From positions 1-64,000 of the forward strand of contig JANRID010000019.1 in the NCBI GenBank assembly GCA_033765305.1: a DNA stretch of 64,000 nt, written 5' to 3'. Position 1 is the stretch's first letter, and every line of letters starts with the position of its first letter. The notes below the pieces were generated by a model, which made no database searches, was not told where the DNA came from, and saw only the letters and a list, made by a program, of their open reading frames with translations. This DNA comes from RDXT01 sp033765305 (GTDB taxonomy: Bacteria; Bacteroidota; Bacteroidia; J057). This document shows positions 26,741 to 34,857 of this stretch, piece after piece. The position numbers were made by a program, and so were the translations under genes.

Positions 26741-27292
26741 ATGGATATCGTACAAAGACTGGAAGCGCTCGAAGATCTGTTCTACGGAGAATGGGAGGAA
26801 GACCGTGCGCAGCTCATTCCGCACCTGCTCGAGCTGCATATGGGTGCCGCCAGCGAGGAAGACACGCTCAACCGGTTTCTCGTGCAGACTGCCGGCCGCT
26901 TCGGCGGGGCATACATTCCCTATCTGTTCTGGGACAAGCTCTCCTTTTTCTACAACAACCCGCTCGAACGCATCTACCTGCACGAGCTGATCCGGGTCTT
27001 CATCAACTCCGATTTCGGCGACGAGGAGCAGAAAATGATGAAGCCGCTCCTGGTGGTGTACTTCGCGAAGGAAAAGACCTTTGAAATCGACAAAATCCAG
27101 ACGATGCTGCTGGATGCTGCCCATCCGGTCGTGAAGGATTACTTCCACAAGCTGTTCAGCTTCGTGGAGAAAAACCAGCGGGCAACGGAGATGTACTGCG
27201 AGAAATTTGAGCTGCTGAAGGATTTCCAGCCTGACTTCGAACTCTTCAGCCTGCCTGTGACACAGCTGCGCGAGCGCCTGCAGGATGCCTGA
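26741..27292 (+). CDS. Helical cytoplasmic protein, unknown function
   Basis: A 183-residue soluble protein without signal peptide or membrane helix. It is predicted to be all-helical and acidic (MDIVQRLEALEDLFYGEWEE, FLVQTAGRFGGAYIPYLFWD, LHELIRVFINSDFGDEEQKM). I do not recognise a family. It starts 50 bases after recQ on the same strand and could be co-transcribed with it. It ends against a hairpin and the convergent rsfS gene. Confidence 0.7.
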   Translation: MDIVQRLEALEDLFYGEWEEDRAQLIPHLLELHMGAASEEDTLNRFLVQTAGRFGGAYIPYLFWDKLSFFYNNPLERIYLHELIRVFINSDFGDEEQKMMKPLLVVYFAKEKTFEIDKIQTMLLDAAHPVVKDYFHKLFSFVEKNQRATEMYCEKFELLKDFQPDFELFSLPVTQLRERLQDA

Positions 27293-27304
27293 CCGAAGCA
27301 AGCG

Positions 27305-27332
27305 GCCGGGGTACGCACGTGCATGCCCCGGC
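27305..27332. terminator. Hairpin between convergent genes
   Basis: GCCGGGG (27305-27311) pairs with CCCCGGC (27326-27332), and an inner GCAC/GTGC can extend the stem. It lies in the 53-base gap between the convergent 26741 and rsfS genes and may act on both strands. No T tract. Confidence 0.45.
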
Positions 27333-27345
27333 TGCCCGGGCTGAA

Positions 27346-27744
27346 TCAGACGCGTCTGCGGGGCTGAAACTCCGGCTGCACGGGCTGTTCGATCCGCTCG
27401 GAGAGCGCATCGCCCCAGAGTTTTTCGAGCCGGTAAAACCTGCGCTTTTCCTCCTGGAAGATATGCACGACGACATTGCCGAAGTCGAGCAGCACCCATT
27501 CCGCGCTTTGCATCCCTTCCACACTTACAGCCCGCTCGCCTGCCTGCGCCAGGCAATCAAGCACAGAGTCTGCCAGCGCCTGCACATGCTTGTCGGAAGT
27601 CCCGGTGCAGAGGATGAAAAAATCGGTAAAGGCGCCGTCGATCTGCCGCAGATCCATCCGGAGAAGATCCTGGCCTTTAATATCCTGAAGGCCATACAGG
27701 GCGAGATCCGACAGGGCGCGGGCGTCCAGAATGGTTTTAATCAT
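27346..27744 (-). CDS. rsfS: Ribosome silencing factor
   Basis: A 132-residue RsfS (Iojap/YbeB) protein. RsfS binds ribosomal protein L14 on the large subunit and blocks subunit joining under nutrient limitation. The family pattern is clear: DIKGQDLLRMDLRQIDGAFTD around residues 22-42, FFILCTGTSDKHVQALAD next, then EWVLLDFGNVVVHIFQEEKR and YRLEKLWGDA. Length is typical. The ATG is at 27744, divergent from queA with 107 bases between. No nadD or ftsH is next to it in this window. Confidence 0.93.
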   Translation of the reverse strand: MIKTILDARALSDLALYGLQDIKGQDLLRMDLRQIDGAFTDFFILCTGTSDKHVQALADSVLDCLAQAGERAVSVEGMQSAEWVLLDFGNVVVHIFQEEKRRFYRLEKLWGDALSERIEQPVQPEFQPRRRV

Positions 27745-27851
27745 GCAGTGTGTAGCGTACGGGGTAAGAAGTCCGAGTAAATGTACAGCTTTTTCAACGA
27801 AAATCCACTGTTCCGGGTTGTTGTATCCGGACCCGTTTCCGCGGCCGAGGT

Positions 27852-29069
27852 ATGCAGGAGATCCGCATAAGCGATTACAGCTACGAATTGCCGGAGGACC
27901 GGATCGCGAAGCACCCGCTGGCGCAGCGCGATGCCTCGCGGCTGCTGGTGTACGCGCATGGCGAAATCCGGCACCGCCGGTTCTTCCAGCTTCCGGAAGC
28001 GCTGCCGCCAGGCAGCCAGCTGGTGTTCAACGATACCCGCGTCATCCGGGCCCGGCTTGAATTCCGGCGGGCCAGCGGGGCGCGGATCGAGATTTTCCTG
28101 CTTCATCCCATCTACCCGCCGGATCTGGAGCGCGCCATGCAGGCCTCCGGCTCCGCGCTGTGGGCCTGCATCATCGGCAACCGCAAGCGCTGGAAGCCGG
28201 GCGAGGTGCTGGAGCGGCATGCCGATACCCCGGGCGGGCCGGTGCGGATCGAGGCTTTGCTCGAAGGGCCTGCCCCGGACGCCGTGCGGCTCCGCTGGAC
28301 CCCTGCCGGCCTGCTGCTGCCCGAGGTGCTGGACCGGATCGGGCAGGTGCCTTTGCCGCCCTACCTGGGGCGCGAGGCGGAGGAGCCCGATACGGAAGCC
28401 TATCAGACCGTATATGCCCGGCATCCGGGTGCTGTGGCTGCGCCCACGGCGGGGCTGCATTTCACCGAGCCCCTGCTGGCGCAGCTCGATGCAGCGGGGA
28501 CGGTCCGCACCACCGTGACCCTGCACGTGAGCGCCGGCACCTTTCTGCCCGTCAAGCACGACGACGCCCGCCAGCATGAGATGCACGCGGAGCACCTGGC
28601 CGTCGGCCGTGAAAGCCTCGCCGCGCTGCTGCAGCACGGCGGCCCCCGGATCGCCGTAGGCACGACCGCCCTGCGTACGCTGGAAAGTCTGTACTGGCTG
28701 GGGGTCCGGGCCCTGCGGGAGCCGCTCCAGCCCGACGCCGACGGGCTGCTGCACCTGGGGCAGTGGGAGGCCTATGCCGAGCAGCCGCAGCCGCTGCCCT
28801 CCCGCGAAGCAGCACTGCAGGCACTTGCCGGGTGGCTATCCGGGCAAGCCGCGGATACCCTGCGTGCCGATACCCAGCTGATGATCATGCCCGGCTACCA
28901 GATCCGCATGGCCGACGGGCTCATTACCAATTTTCATCAGCCAGGATCCACCCTGCTGCTGCTCATCGCTGCGCTCATCGGCGACCGCTGGCGGCAGGTG
29001 TACCAGGAGGCGCTGGATACCGGATACCGGTTTCTGAGCTACGGCGACTCCTCGCTGCTCCTGCCCTGA
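27852..29069 (+). CDS. queA: S-adenosylmethionine:tRNA ribosyltransferase-isomerase
   Basis: A 405-residue QueA, which transfers the ribosyl moiety of S-adenosylmethionine to preQ1 in tRNA to form epoxyqueuosine. Characteristic segments are visible: YELPEDRIAKHPLAQRDASR, LVFNDTRVIRARL, VAAPTAGLHFTEPLL, TLHVSAGTFLPVK and the C-terminal LITNFHQPGSTLLLLIAAL. It is longer than the E. coli enzyme (about 356 residues), as is usual in Bacteroidota. It is divergent from rsfS and followed by the S46 peptidase. Confidence 0.95.
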   Translation: MQEIRISDYSYELPEDRIAKHPLAQRDASRLLVYAHGEIRHRRFFQLPEALPPGSQLVFNDTRVIRARLEFRRASGARIEIFLLHPIYPPDLERAMQASGSALWACIIGNRKRWKPGEVLERHADTPGGPVRIEALLEGPAPDAVRLRWTPAGLLLPEVLDRIGQVPLPPYLGREAEEPDTEAYQTVYARHPGAVAAPTAGLHFTEPLLAQLDAAGTVRTTVTLHVSAGTFLPVKHDDARQHEMHAEHLAVGRESLAALLQHGGPRIAVGTTALRTLESLYWLGVRALREPLQPDADGLLHLGQWEAYAEQPQPLPSREAALQALAGWLSGQAADTLRADTQLMIMPGYQIRMADGLITNFHQPGSTLLLLIAALIGDRWRQVYQEALDTGYRFLSYGDSSLLLP

Positions 29070-29123
29070 CGGCGGGTTGCCGATCCGATTTTGAATCCAG
29101 CCGAAAGCGTGCCTTATTCGCAC

Positions 29124-29148
29124 GTGCAGCCTGCCGTACAGGCTGCGC
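29124..29148 (+). terminator. Hairpin between queA and the S46 peptidase gene
   Basis: GCAGCCTG (29126-29133) and CAGGCTGC (29139-29146) form an 8-base perfect stem with a CCGTA loop, extendable by two pairs. It lies 55 bases after queA and 25 bases before the next ATG, so it could be a terminator or a leader structure. Confidence 0.4.
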
Positions 29149-29173
29149 AAGTCGTATCCAAATCCGTACCGAT

Positions 29174-31312
29174 ATGAAACTGAGAATCATTGCCTTGCTG
29201 TGCGGCCTGTGGCTGGCGGCGCCGCTGCGGGCAGACGAAGGCATGTGGATTCCCCTGCTGCTGGAGGCGCTGGAATCCGAAATGCAGGCTATGGGCATGA
29301 AAATGAGCGCTGAAGACATTTACAGCGTCAACCGGTCCAGCCTCAAGGACGCTGTCGTGCGCTTTGGCGGCGGCTGCACCGGCGAGCTGGTATCGGGAGA
29401 AGGGCTTCTGTTCACCAATCATCACTGCGGTTTCGGCCAGATCCAGCGGCACAGTACCCTGGAGCGGGACTATCTGAAAAACGGCTTCTGGGCGATGAAC
29501 CGGTCCGAGGAGCTGCCCAATCCCGGCCTGACCGTCACGTTCATCGTGCGGATCGAGGACGTGACGAAGCAGATTCTGGAAGGGGTGACGCCGGGCATGC
29601 CCGAAGCGGACCGGGGCCGGATTGTGCAGGCCAATATCAAGCGTGTCGGCGACGCGGCAGTCGCCGGGACGCATTACAAGGCCGAGATCCGCGCCTTTTA
29701 CTACGGCAACGAATACTATCTGTTCATTACCGAGGTCTTCCGCGATGTGCGGCTCGTCGGCGCGCCGCCTTCCAGCATCGGCAACTTTGGCGGCGAGTCG
29801 GACAACTGGGTCTGGCCGCGCCATACGGGCGACTTTTCCGTCTTCCGGATCTATTCCGGGCCGGACGGCAAGCCGGCAGATTATTCCCCCGCCAACATCC
29901 CCCTCAAGCCCCGGCATTTCTTCCCCATCTCGCTGGACGGGGTGGAGGAAGGCGACTTTACGATGGTCTTCGGCTTTCCGGGGCGCACGCAGGAGTACCT
30001 GACCTCCTACGCGGTGGATCTGGTGCAGCAGGTGCAGGACCCGGCCCGGATCGCGCTGCGGAACCAGATCCTGCAGGTGTACTGGCGGGAAATGCGGGCC
30101 AGCGACCGGCTGCGCCTGCTCTATGCCAATAAAGACAAAGGGCTCAGCAACGCCTACAAGAAGTGGAAGGGCGAAGTGCGCGGGCTCAAACTGGCCGATG
30201 CGGTCGCGCGCAAGCAGGCGGCGGAAGCCGAGTTTACGAAGCGCCTCCAGGCCAACCCGGACTGGCAGGCCGCCTATGGCGGGCTGCTGCCGGCTTTTGC
30301 CAGCACGTATGAAGCATTCCGTCCGCTCGTTCTGCGGGCAGAATACTTCAACGAAGGAGGGACCGGCATCGAAGCGGTAGATTTTGCCCTGCAGCAGTTC
30401 CGGCTGGTAGAGGGGTATGCAGATGCTTCCGCCGCCGATCAGGCGGCAAGTGTGGAGCGGCTCCGCAAAGCAGGCCAGGCATTCTTCCGCGAATATGACG
30501 CCCCGATCGATGAGGCGGTAATGGTCAATATATTCCGGGCCTATGAAACCGGTTTGCCGGCAGCCTACACCCCTGCGGTTATCCGGGCGGTGCGAGCCCG
30601 CTACGGCGGCAGCTACGAGCTGTATGCGCGCGAGGCGTTCTCCCGGTCGTTCTTCACGGACTCCATCCGGTATCAGTCGTCTCTGGCGGCGTTCGATCCT
30701 GCGCGCTGGAAAAGTGATCCGATCTACCAGCTGATGATGGGGCTTGTAACGGATTACTTCGAGTTCATGCCGCAGTACGAGCGGCTCAACGCGCAGATCG
30801 ACAGCATGCAGCGCATCTACATGCGCGGGCTGCGCGAGGTATTCTCCGAAACGCGGTTTTATCCCGACGCCAACTCGACGCTGCGGGTCACCTTTGGCAA
30901 GAACGAGGGCATGCGTCCTGCGGATGCAGTTGTATATCAGCCATATACGACCATAGACGGGATTATCGCCAAATACCGCCCCGGCGATTATGACTACGAT
31001 GCGCCGGCGAAGCTGCTGGAGCTGTATGAGGCCAAGGATTACGGGCCGTATGCCGAAAACGGGCAGCTGCGGGTGGCATTCATCGCCTCCAACCACACCT
31101 CCGGCGGCAACTCCGGCAGCCCGGTGATCGATGCGGAAGGCAGGCTGATCGGGATCAATTTCGACCGCAACTGGGAAGGCACGATGAGCGACATCAACTA
31201 CGATGTGCGCCAGTGCCGGAACATCAGCGTGGATATCCGGTACGTGCTGTTTGTGATCGACAAATATGCAGGGGCAGGCTACCTGCTGAACGAAATGAAG
31301 CTCATTCCGTGA
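29174..31312 (+). CDS. S46-family dipeptidyl peptidase, DPP11-like
   Basis: A 712-residue periplasmic serine peptidase with a signal peptide (LRIIALLCGLWLAAPLRA). The chymotrypsin-like triad of family S46 can be placed: H84 in TNHHCGFGQ, D220 in HTGDFSVFR and S647 in GGNSGSPVI. In this family the residue 18 positions after the serine sets specificity; DPP7 has glycine and DPP11 has arginine. Here it is R665 in FDRNWEG, so release of dipeptides ending in Asp or Glu is expected. Such enzymes feed amino-acid catabolism in peptide-using Bacteroidota. The ATG at 29174 is chosen because the signal peptide starts there. Confidence 0.93.
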   Translation: MKLRIIALLCGLWLAAPLRADEGMWIPLLLEALESEMQAMGMKMSAEDIYSVNRSSLKDAVVRFGGGCTGELVSGEGLLFTNHHCGFGQIQRHSTLERDYLKNGFWAMNRSEELPNPGLTVTFIVRIEDVTKQILEGVTPGMPEADRGRIVQANIKRVGDAAVAGTHYKAEIRAFYYGNEYYLFITEVFRDVRLVGAPPSSIGNFGGESDNWVWPRHTGDFSVFRIYSGPDGKPADYSPANIPLKPRHFFPISLDGVEEGDFTMVFGFPGRTQEYLTSYAVDLVQQVQDPARIALRNQILQVYWREMRASDRLRLLYANKDKGLSNAYKKWKGEVRGLKLADAVARKQAAEAEFTKRLQANPDWQAAYGGLLPAFASTYEAFRPLVLRAEYFNEGGTGIEAVDFALQQFRLVEGYADASAADQAASVERLRKAGQAFFREYDAPIDEAVMVNIFRAYETGLPAAYTPAVIRAVRARYGGSYELYAREAFSRSFFTDSIRYQSSLAAFDPARWKSDPIYQLMMGLVTDYFEFMPQYERLNAQIDSMQRIYMRGLREVFSETRFYPDANSTLRVTFGKNEGMRPADAVVYQPYTTIDGIIAKYRPGDYDYDAPAKLLELYEAKDYGPYAENGQLRVAFIASNHTSGGNSGSPVIDAEGRLIGINFDRNWEGTMSDINYDVRQCRNISVDIRYVLFVIDKYAGAGYLLNEMKLIP

Positions 31313-31315
31313 GGA

Positions 31316-32038
31316 TCAGCGAATTTTGAGCGCTTTGAGCAGGATGTCCGGCAGGATCAGCTCTACCCAGCGCGCATACATCTTGCCGGAAGGATGCAGG
31401 CGGTCCGGGGCGACAAGTTCCGGATCGCCTGTTGCTTCCCGGGAGATGGGGGTGATATTGAAAAAGGAGATGCTGCGCGTCTGGCAGATGCTGTCGGCGA
31501 TGGCATTGTAGCGGTCGAGCTCTTCGGCGATTTTCGCCGGATTGCGCGACTGGCCGAAGGGCGTCGCGCCGTAATCCGGGATGGAGAGCACGAAGACCCG
31601 CTGCGGGCGTCCGCCGGCAAAGCCGACCGCCGTATCGAGCAGCTGTGCAAACTCCCGGCGGTACTGGGCAATGGGGTATCCGCGGTACTGGTTGTTCACC
31701 CCGATAAGCAGGGAGACCAGGCTGAAGGTGTCCCGGATGGCCGCAGCGGCGATGGCGTTCTGGAGTTCGTTGGTTGTCCAGCCTGTACGGGCCACGATGC
31801 GCGGCGGATCGATGCGGATACCCTGGGTACGCAGCTGGGCTGCCAGCTGCACGGGCCAGCGCTGGGCCTCGGACACACTTTCGCCGATGGTATAGGAGTC
31901 GCCCAGCGCCAGATAGGTCAGCGGCTGATCCGGCTGGGGCGGAGGATCGTTCCGCCCGGTGCGCTCCACGGGGCGCAGGCATGCGCCAAAAAGGCATGCG
32001 GTCAGCAAGAGTGGCAGAAACAGGCGCTGCAGGTTCAT
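31316..32038 (-). CDS. SGNH/GDSL-type hydrolase lipoprotein
   Basis: A 240-residue lipoprotein esterase. The signal ends in a lipobox (LLTACLFGAC) with the acylated cysteine. SGNH blocks are visible: block I LALGDSYTIGESV with the nucleophile serine, block III LLIGVNNQYRG, and block V DRLHPSGKMYARW with the catalytic histidine. It probably acts as an acyl esterase at the periplasmic membrane face; the substrate is unknown. The start MNLQRLF at 32038 is preferred over the ATG at 32056 because it gives a compact signal. It is convergent with the S46 peptidase with 3 bases between stops. Confidence 0.85.
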   Translation of the reverse strand: MNLQRLFLPLLLTACLFGACLRPVERTGRNDPPPQPDQPLTYLALGDSYTIGESVSEAQRWPVQLAAQLRTQGIRIDPPRIVARTGWTTNELQNAIAAAAIRDTFSLVSLLIGVNNQYRGYPIAQYRREFAQLLDTAVGFAGGRPQRVFVLSIPDYGATPFGQSRNPAKIAEELDRYNAIADSICQTRSISFFNITPISREATGDPELVAPDRLHPSGKMYARWVELILPDILLKALKIR

Positions 32039-32149
32039 CGGTTTTAGGATTGGCATGATTTACGAGGAGTGGAAAAGGGAGTAACTGCTGTCACGCCCTT
32101 CGGGTTTCAGGTGTCAGGTTTTCGGGGAACTCCAGACTTTACGGCTCCT

Positions 32150-32968
32150 ATGGAAGAAACACACTACCGGGAATACCGCGCCCTGCTTCGGCCCATCGCA
32201 CTGCGGCTGCTGGGCAACGCCGACGACGCCGACGATCTGGTGCAGGAGACCCTGCTCAGGTGGATTGCTGCCGACCGGAGCGGCATCGAAAACGAACAGG
32301 GCTATCTCGTACGCGCGCTGATGAACCGCGGCCTGAACCTGATCCGGGACCGGAAGAAGCGGGAGTCGCATCTGCCGCATATCGCACCGGAGCTGCTGAC
32401 AGACCACGTGCCGGCCCGGATCGAGCAGGAGGATTCGCTTTCGCTGGGCATGCTCGCCATGCTGGAGAAGCTGTCGCCGCAGGAGCGGGCGGTTTTCATG
32501 CTGAAAGAGATCTTCAGCTATTCGCATGCCGAGATTGCGGAGCTGCTGGGGATCTCGGAGGACAACTGCCGTCAGCTGCTTTCGCGTGCGCGCAAGCACC
32601 TGCGGGAGCCCAAGGTACGCTTTCTGGTGGACCCGGACCGTCATACGCTCCTGTACCGGAGTTTTCTGCGGGCCTGCGAAGGCGAGGACCTGAGCAAGCT
32701 GCTGGAGGTGCTGAAGGAAGACATCGAACTGGATGTGATGCGTCCGGCTGCGGTGCTGCGGGGCCGGACGGCGGTGGCCGGATATCTGATGCAGCTTCGG
32801 CAGCAGGGCGTACGGTATGAGTGGCTCTGGCTCCGGGATTTGCCGGTACTGGTGGCGTATCTGTACTACCGGCCTGTTCAGGTGCTGATTCTGGAAGGCG
32901 ACGAAGCCGGCATCAGCCGGATCGAAGCCCATCCGCAGGCGACACTGGCAGGCGTTGCCGCAGCCTGA
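32150..32968 (+). CDS. Sigma-70 family factor with SnoaL-like C-terminal domain
   Basis: A 272-residue ECF-type sigma factor. Region 2 (RPIALRLLGNADDADDLVQE, LLRWIAADRSGIENEQGYLV) and region 4 (LSPQERAVFMLKEIFSYSHA, EIAELLGISEDNCRQLLSRA) are clear. After region 4, about 110 residues (LRACEGEDLSKLLEVLKEDI, then GRTAVAGYLMQL) look like the SnoaL-like domain of SigJ/ECF41 factors, which can self-regulate activity in cis. The DGGG motif of classical ECF41 proteins is absent. No anti-sigma gene is adjacent, consistent with internal control. The start at 32150 (MEETHYREYR) is chosen because earlier in-frame sequence is low-complexity. Confidence 0.85.
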   Translation: MEETHYREYRALLRPIALRLLGNADDADDLVQETLLRWIAADRSGIENEQGYLVRALMNRGLNLIRDRKKRESHLPHIAPELLTDHVPARIEQEDSLSLGMLAMLEKLSPQERAVFMLKEIFSYSHAEIAELLGISEDNCRQLLSRARKHLREPKVRFLVDPDRHTLLYRSFLRACEGEDLSKLLEVLKEDIELDVMRPAAVLRGRTAVAGYLMQLRQQGVRYEWLWLRDLPVLVAYLYYRPVQVLILEGDEAGISRIEAHPQATLAGVAAA

Positions 32969-32981
32969 CATCCCCCCCTGG

Positions 32982-33002
32982 CCCCCCCTTTTCAAGGGGG
33001 GG
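32982..33002. terminator. C7/G7 hairpin between convergent genes
   Basis: Seven Cs and TT pair with AA and seven Gs around a 3-base loop (32982-32990 with 32994-33002). The hairpin overlaps the stop codon of the minus-strand DUF3810 gene (32992-32994) and lies 14 bases after the sigma-factor stop. It probably ends both transcripts. Confidence 0.5.
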
Positions 33003-34101
33003 AACCCCGCTTCCGTTCATACGCCAGCACCAGCGCCGTCATCCGGCTGTAGCTCGCCATCCCTTCACGCACCCCCTGGCTGCGCAGGTATTGCGAATAT
33101 ACCCGCGCCCCCGTCTCCGGGAACCAGCCCGGATACCGCTCCAGCGCCTGCCGCAGGCTGCGCAAATCCGCCCGGACCCCTGCCGGCAGCGAATCCCGGA
33201 ACGCCCCGTAGCCTTCCGGACGGAGCTGCCGCCAGTCGGCAGCCAGATAGCGCCAGTAGCCCAGCAGCCCCGAATAGCGGACGGCAGGCTCCGCCGACCG
33301 CATACAAGCCGCCCAGGCCAGAAAGTTGCACACCCCCTCATCGCCGAAGCCATAGCCATGCGCCATCTCATGCGCCAGCGTAAACGGCAGAAACGCTGCC
33401 GGCAGCGCCCCATCCACATGGCCCTCCAGCACAAAGGGAATGTAGATGCCTGAAGCCCCGAAGCGCAGCAGCACTCCGTCCGGCTTCAGCACCCGGACCC
33501 GCACCCGGCCCGGAGCCGGATAACCCATGTCAGCCAGCGCGTCAGCCAGCGCGCGGCGGAGTTCCGCCTCCAGCGCTGCGGGACGCAGGGCTGCCTGCAG
33601 CGGCGCCGTATCCGCCAGCGGCACTGCCGCCCGTGCTGCCGCCAGCGCCGCCGTCACCTGGCGGAACTCCCGTTCCAGCACCACACTGTCAGGCTGGAGC
33701 GGCTGCAGGTCCAGCTGCGCCTCGATCGGGCGGCGCTGGTAATTATAGCCCCACAGGAACAGAAACCAGAACACCACCGCGCCGCTGAAGGCCAGCATCC
33801 CCAGCAGCAGATGGCCCAGGCGGTGCCGCAGACTCCGCCCGCTGCGCCTGCGGCGCCGCAGGCGCAGCGCCAGCACCAGCAGCAGTCCGGCCACGGCCAC
33901 ATACAGCACCGGAACCGGCAGCCAGCCCAGCGTATAGTCATAGGCATAGCGGATCAGCGGAAAGACGCCCCGCGCATACACCACCTCCGTAAAATACGGA
34001 TTCGCCGCCAGCAATTGCCGGAGCAGCAGGGCCGCCAGGCCCAGGCCCGTCCAGACCCAGCGCCGGTCCAGCGCCGGCAGCGCAGCAGGAGCAGAAGGCA
34101 T
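32992..34101 (-). CDS. DUF3810 family membrane protein with zinc-peptidase-like motif
   Basis: A 369-residue membrane protein. Three hydrophobic helices occur in the first 120 residues (WTGLGLAALLLRQLL, LYVAVAGLLLVLALRL, LLLGMLAFSGAVVFWFLFLW). The C-terminal domain contains HEMAHGYGFGDEG at 244-256 (H244, E245, H248), followed by FLAWAACMRS and a region with paired tyrosines, as in DUF3810. The HExxH pattern suggests a metallopeptidase, but no substrate is known. The ATG at 34101 shares one base with the stop of the upstream YdeI-like gene (TGATG), so they are translationally coupled. The upstream GTG at 34104 is not favoured. Confidence 0.85.
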   Translation of the reverse strand: MPSAPAALPALDRRWVWTGLGLAALLLRQLLAANPYFTEVVYARGVFPLIRYAYDYTLGWLPVPVLYVAVAGLLLVLALRLRRRRRSGRSLRHRLGHLLLGMLAFSGAVVFWFLFLWGYNYQRRPIEAQLDLQPLQPDSVVLEREFRQVTAALAAARAAVPLADTAPLQAALRPAALEAELRRALADALADMGYPAPGRVRVRVLKPDGVLLRFGASGIYIPFVLEGHVDGALPAAFLPFTLAHEMAHGYGFGDEGVCNFLAWAACMRSAEPAVRYSGLLGYWRYLAADWRQLRPEGYGAFRDSLPAGVRADLRSLRQALERYPGWFPETGARVYSQYLRSQGVREGMASYSRMTALVLAYERKRGSPP

Positions 34102-34700
34102 CACGAAGGCTTCGGCGTATACTGGTTGGCGCGCTCATTCACAGCCGCCAGGCGGGCAATCTCGTTGATCCGCTTCGCCCGCGTCTCCGGGCGCTTCGCA
34201 TTCAGCACCCATTCCAGCACCCCCCGCTTGTACGAGCGGGGAAAGGCTTCGAAATTTGCCGCAGCATTGGGGTACGATTCCAGCGCCTGAACCAGATCTG
34301 CCGGCACCACCCCGGCCTCCACCTCATCCAGCGCCTCCCATTTGCCATTCTGCCGGGCAATTTCCACCATCCTCAGACCCGCCGGCGCCATCAGGCCCGC
34401 TGCCAGCAGCCGCTCCACCCGCTCCTTGTTCGGCTTAGACCAGTTGCTCTTCGGTTTCCGGGGAGAAAACAGCTGCATATAGCTCAGCTCATCGATTTTA
34501 TTCGGCTTGCTGTCGATCCAGCCGAAGCAGAGCGCCTCTTCCACCGCCTCATCGTAGCTCACGCGGGGCTTGCCGCTCTCTTTTTTAAAATACACCAGCC
34601 AGACGCCGGGCGAAGCAGCATGATGTGCCTCCAGCCAGGCGCGCCAGGCAGCTCGGTCAGGCGCATAGAAGCGTTCCAGCGTCGAAAGATCCAGGGCCAT
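34101..34700 (-). CDS. YdeI/OmpD-associated family protein
   Basis: A 199-residue cytoplasmic protein of the YdeI/OmpD-associated (bacteriocin-protection) family. Typical segments are FYAPDRAAWRAWLEAHHAAS, GVWLVYFKKESGKPRVSYDE, EALCFGWIDSKPNKID and a C-terminal KRPETRAKRINEIARLAA. The biochemical role is unknown; family members are linked to peptide resistance in enterobacteria. The ATG at 34700 begins the conserved domain. It is translationally coupled to the DUF3810 gene downstream and divergent from the short-chain reductase gene. Confidence 0.85.
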   Translation of the reverse strand: MALDLSTLERFYAPDRAAWRAWLEAHHAASPGVWLVYFKKESGKPRVSYDEAVEEALCFGWIDSKPNKIDELSYMQLFSPRKPKSNWSKPNKERVERLLAAGLMAPAGLRMVEIARQNGKWEALDEVEAGVVPADLVQALESYPNAAANFEAFPRSYKRGVLEWVLNAKRPETRAKRINEIARLAAVNERANQYTPKPS

Positions 34701-34857
34701 GCCAGACACAGATAAGATGACGGGTAAAGATCGGAAAAGGCGGGACAAAAAAGAATCCGCAGCGGTCTAAGCCGATCGGGGCAGCATTCAGCCCGGCCGG
34801 GGTAACAGCCACCGCGCCGCAGGCTGCACCTTGCAGGCACATTCATCCGATATTCCC

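Noticed and set aside
28763..29173. An N-terminal extension of the S46 peptidase reading back into queA
   Set aside because: The extension overlaps queA and is arginine/alanine-rich noise; a signal peptide begins at the ATG at 29174.
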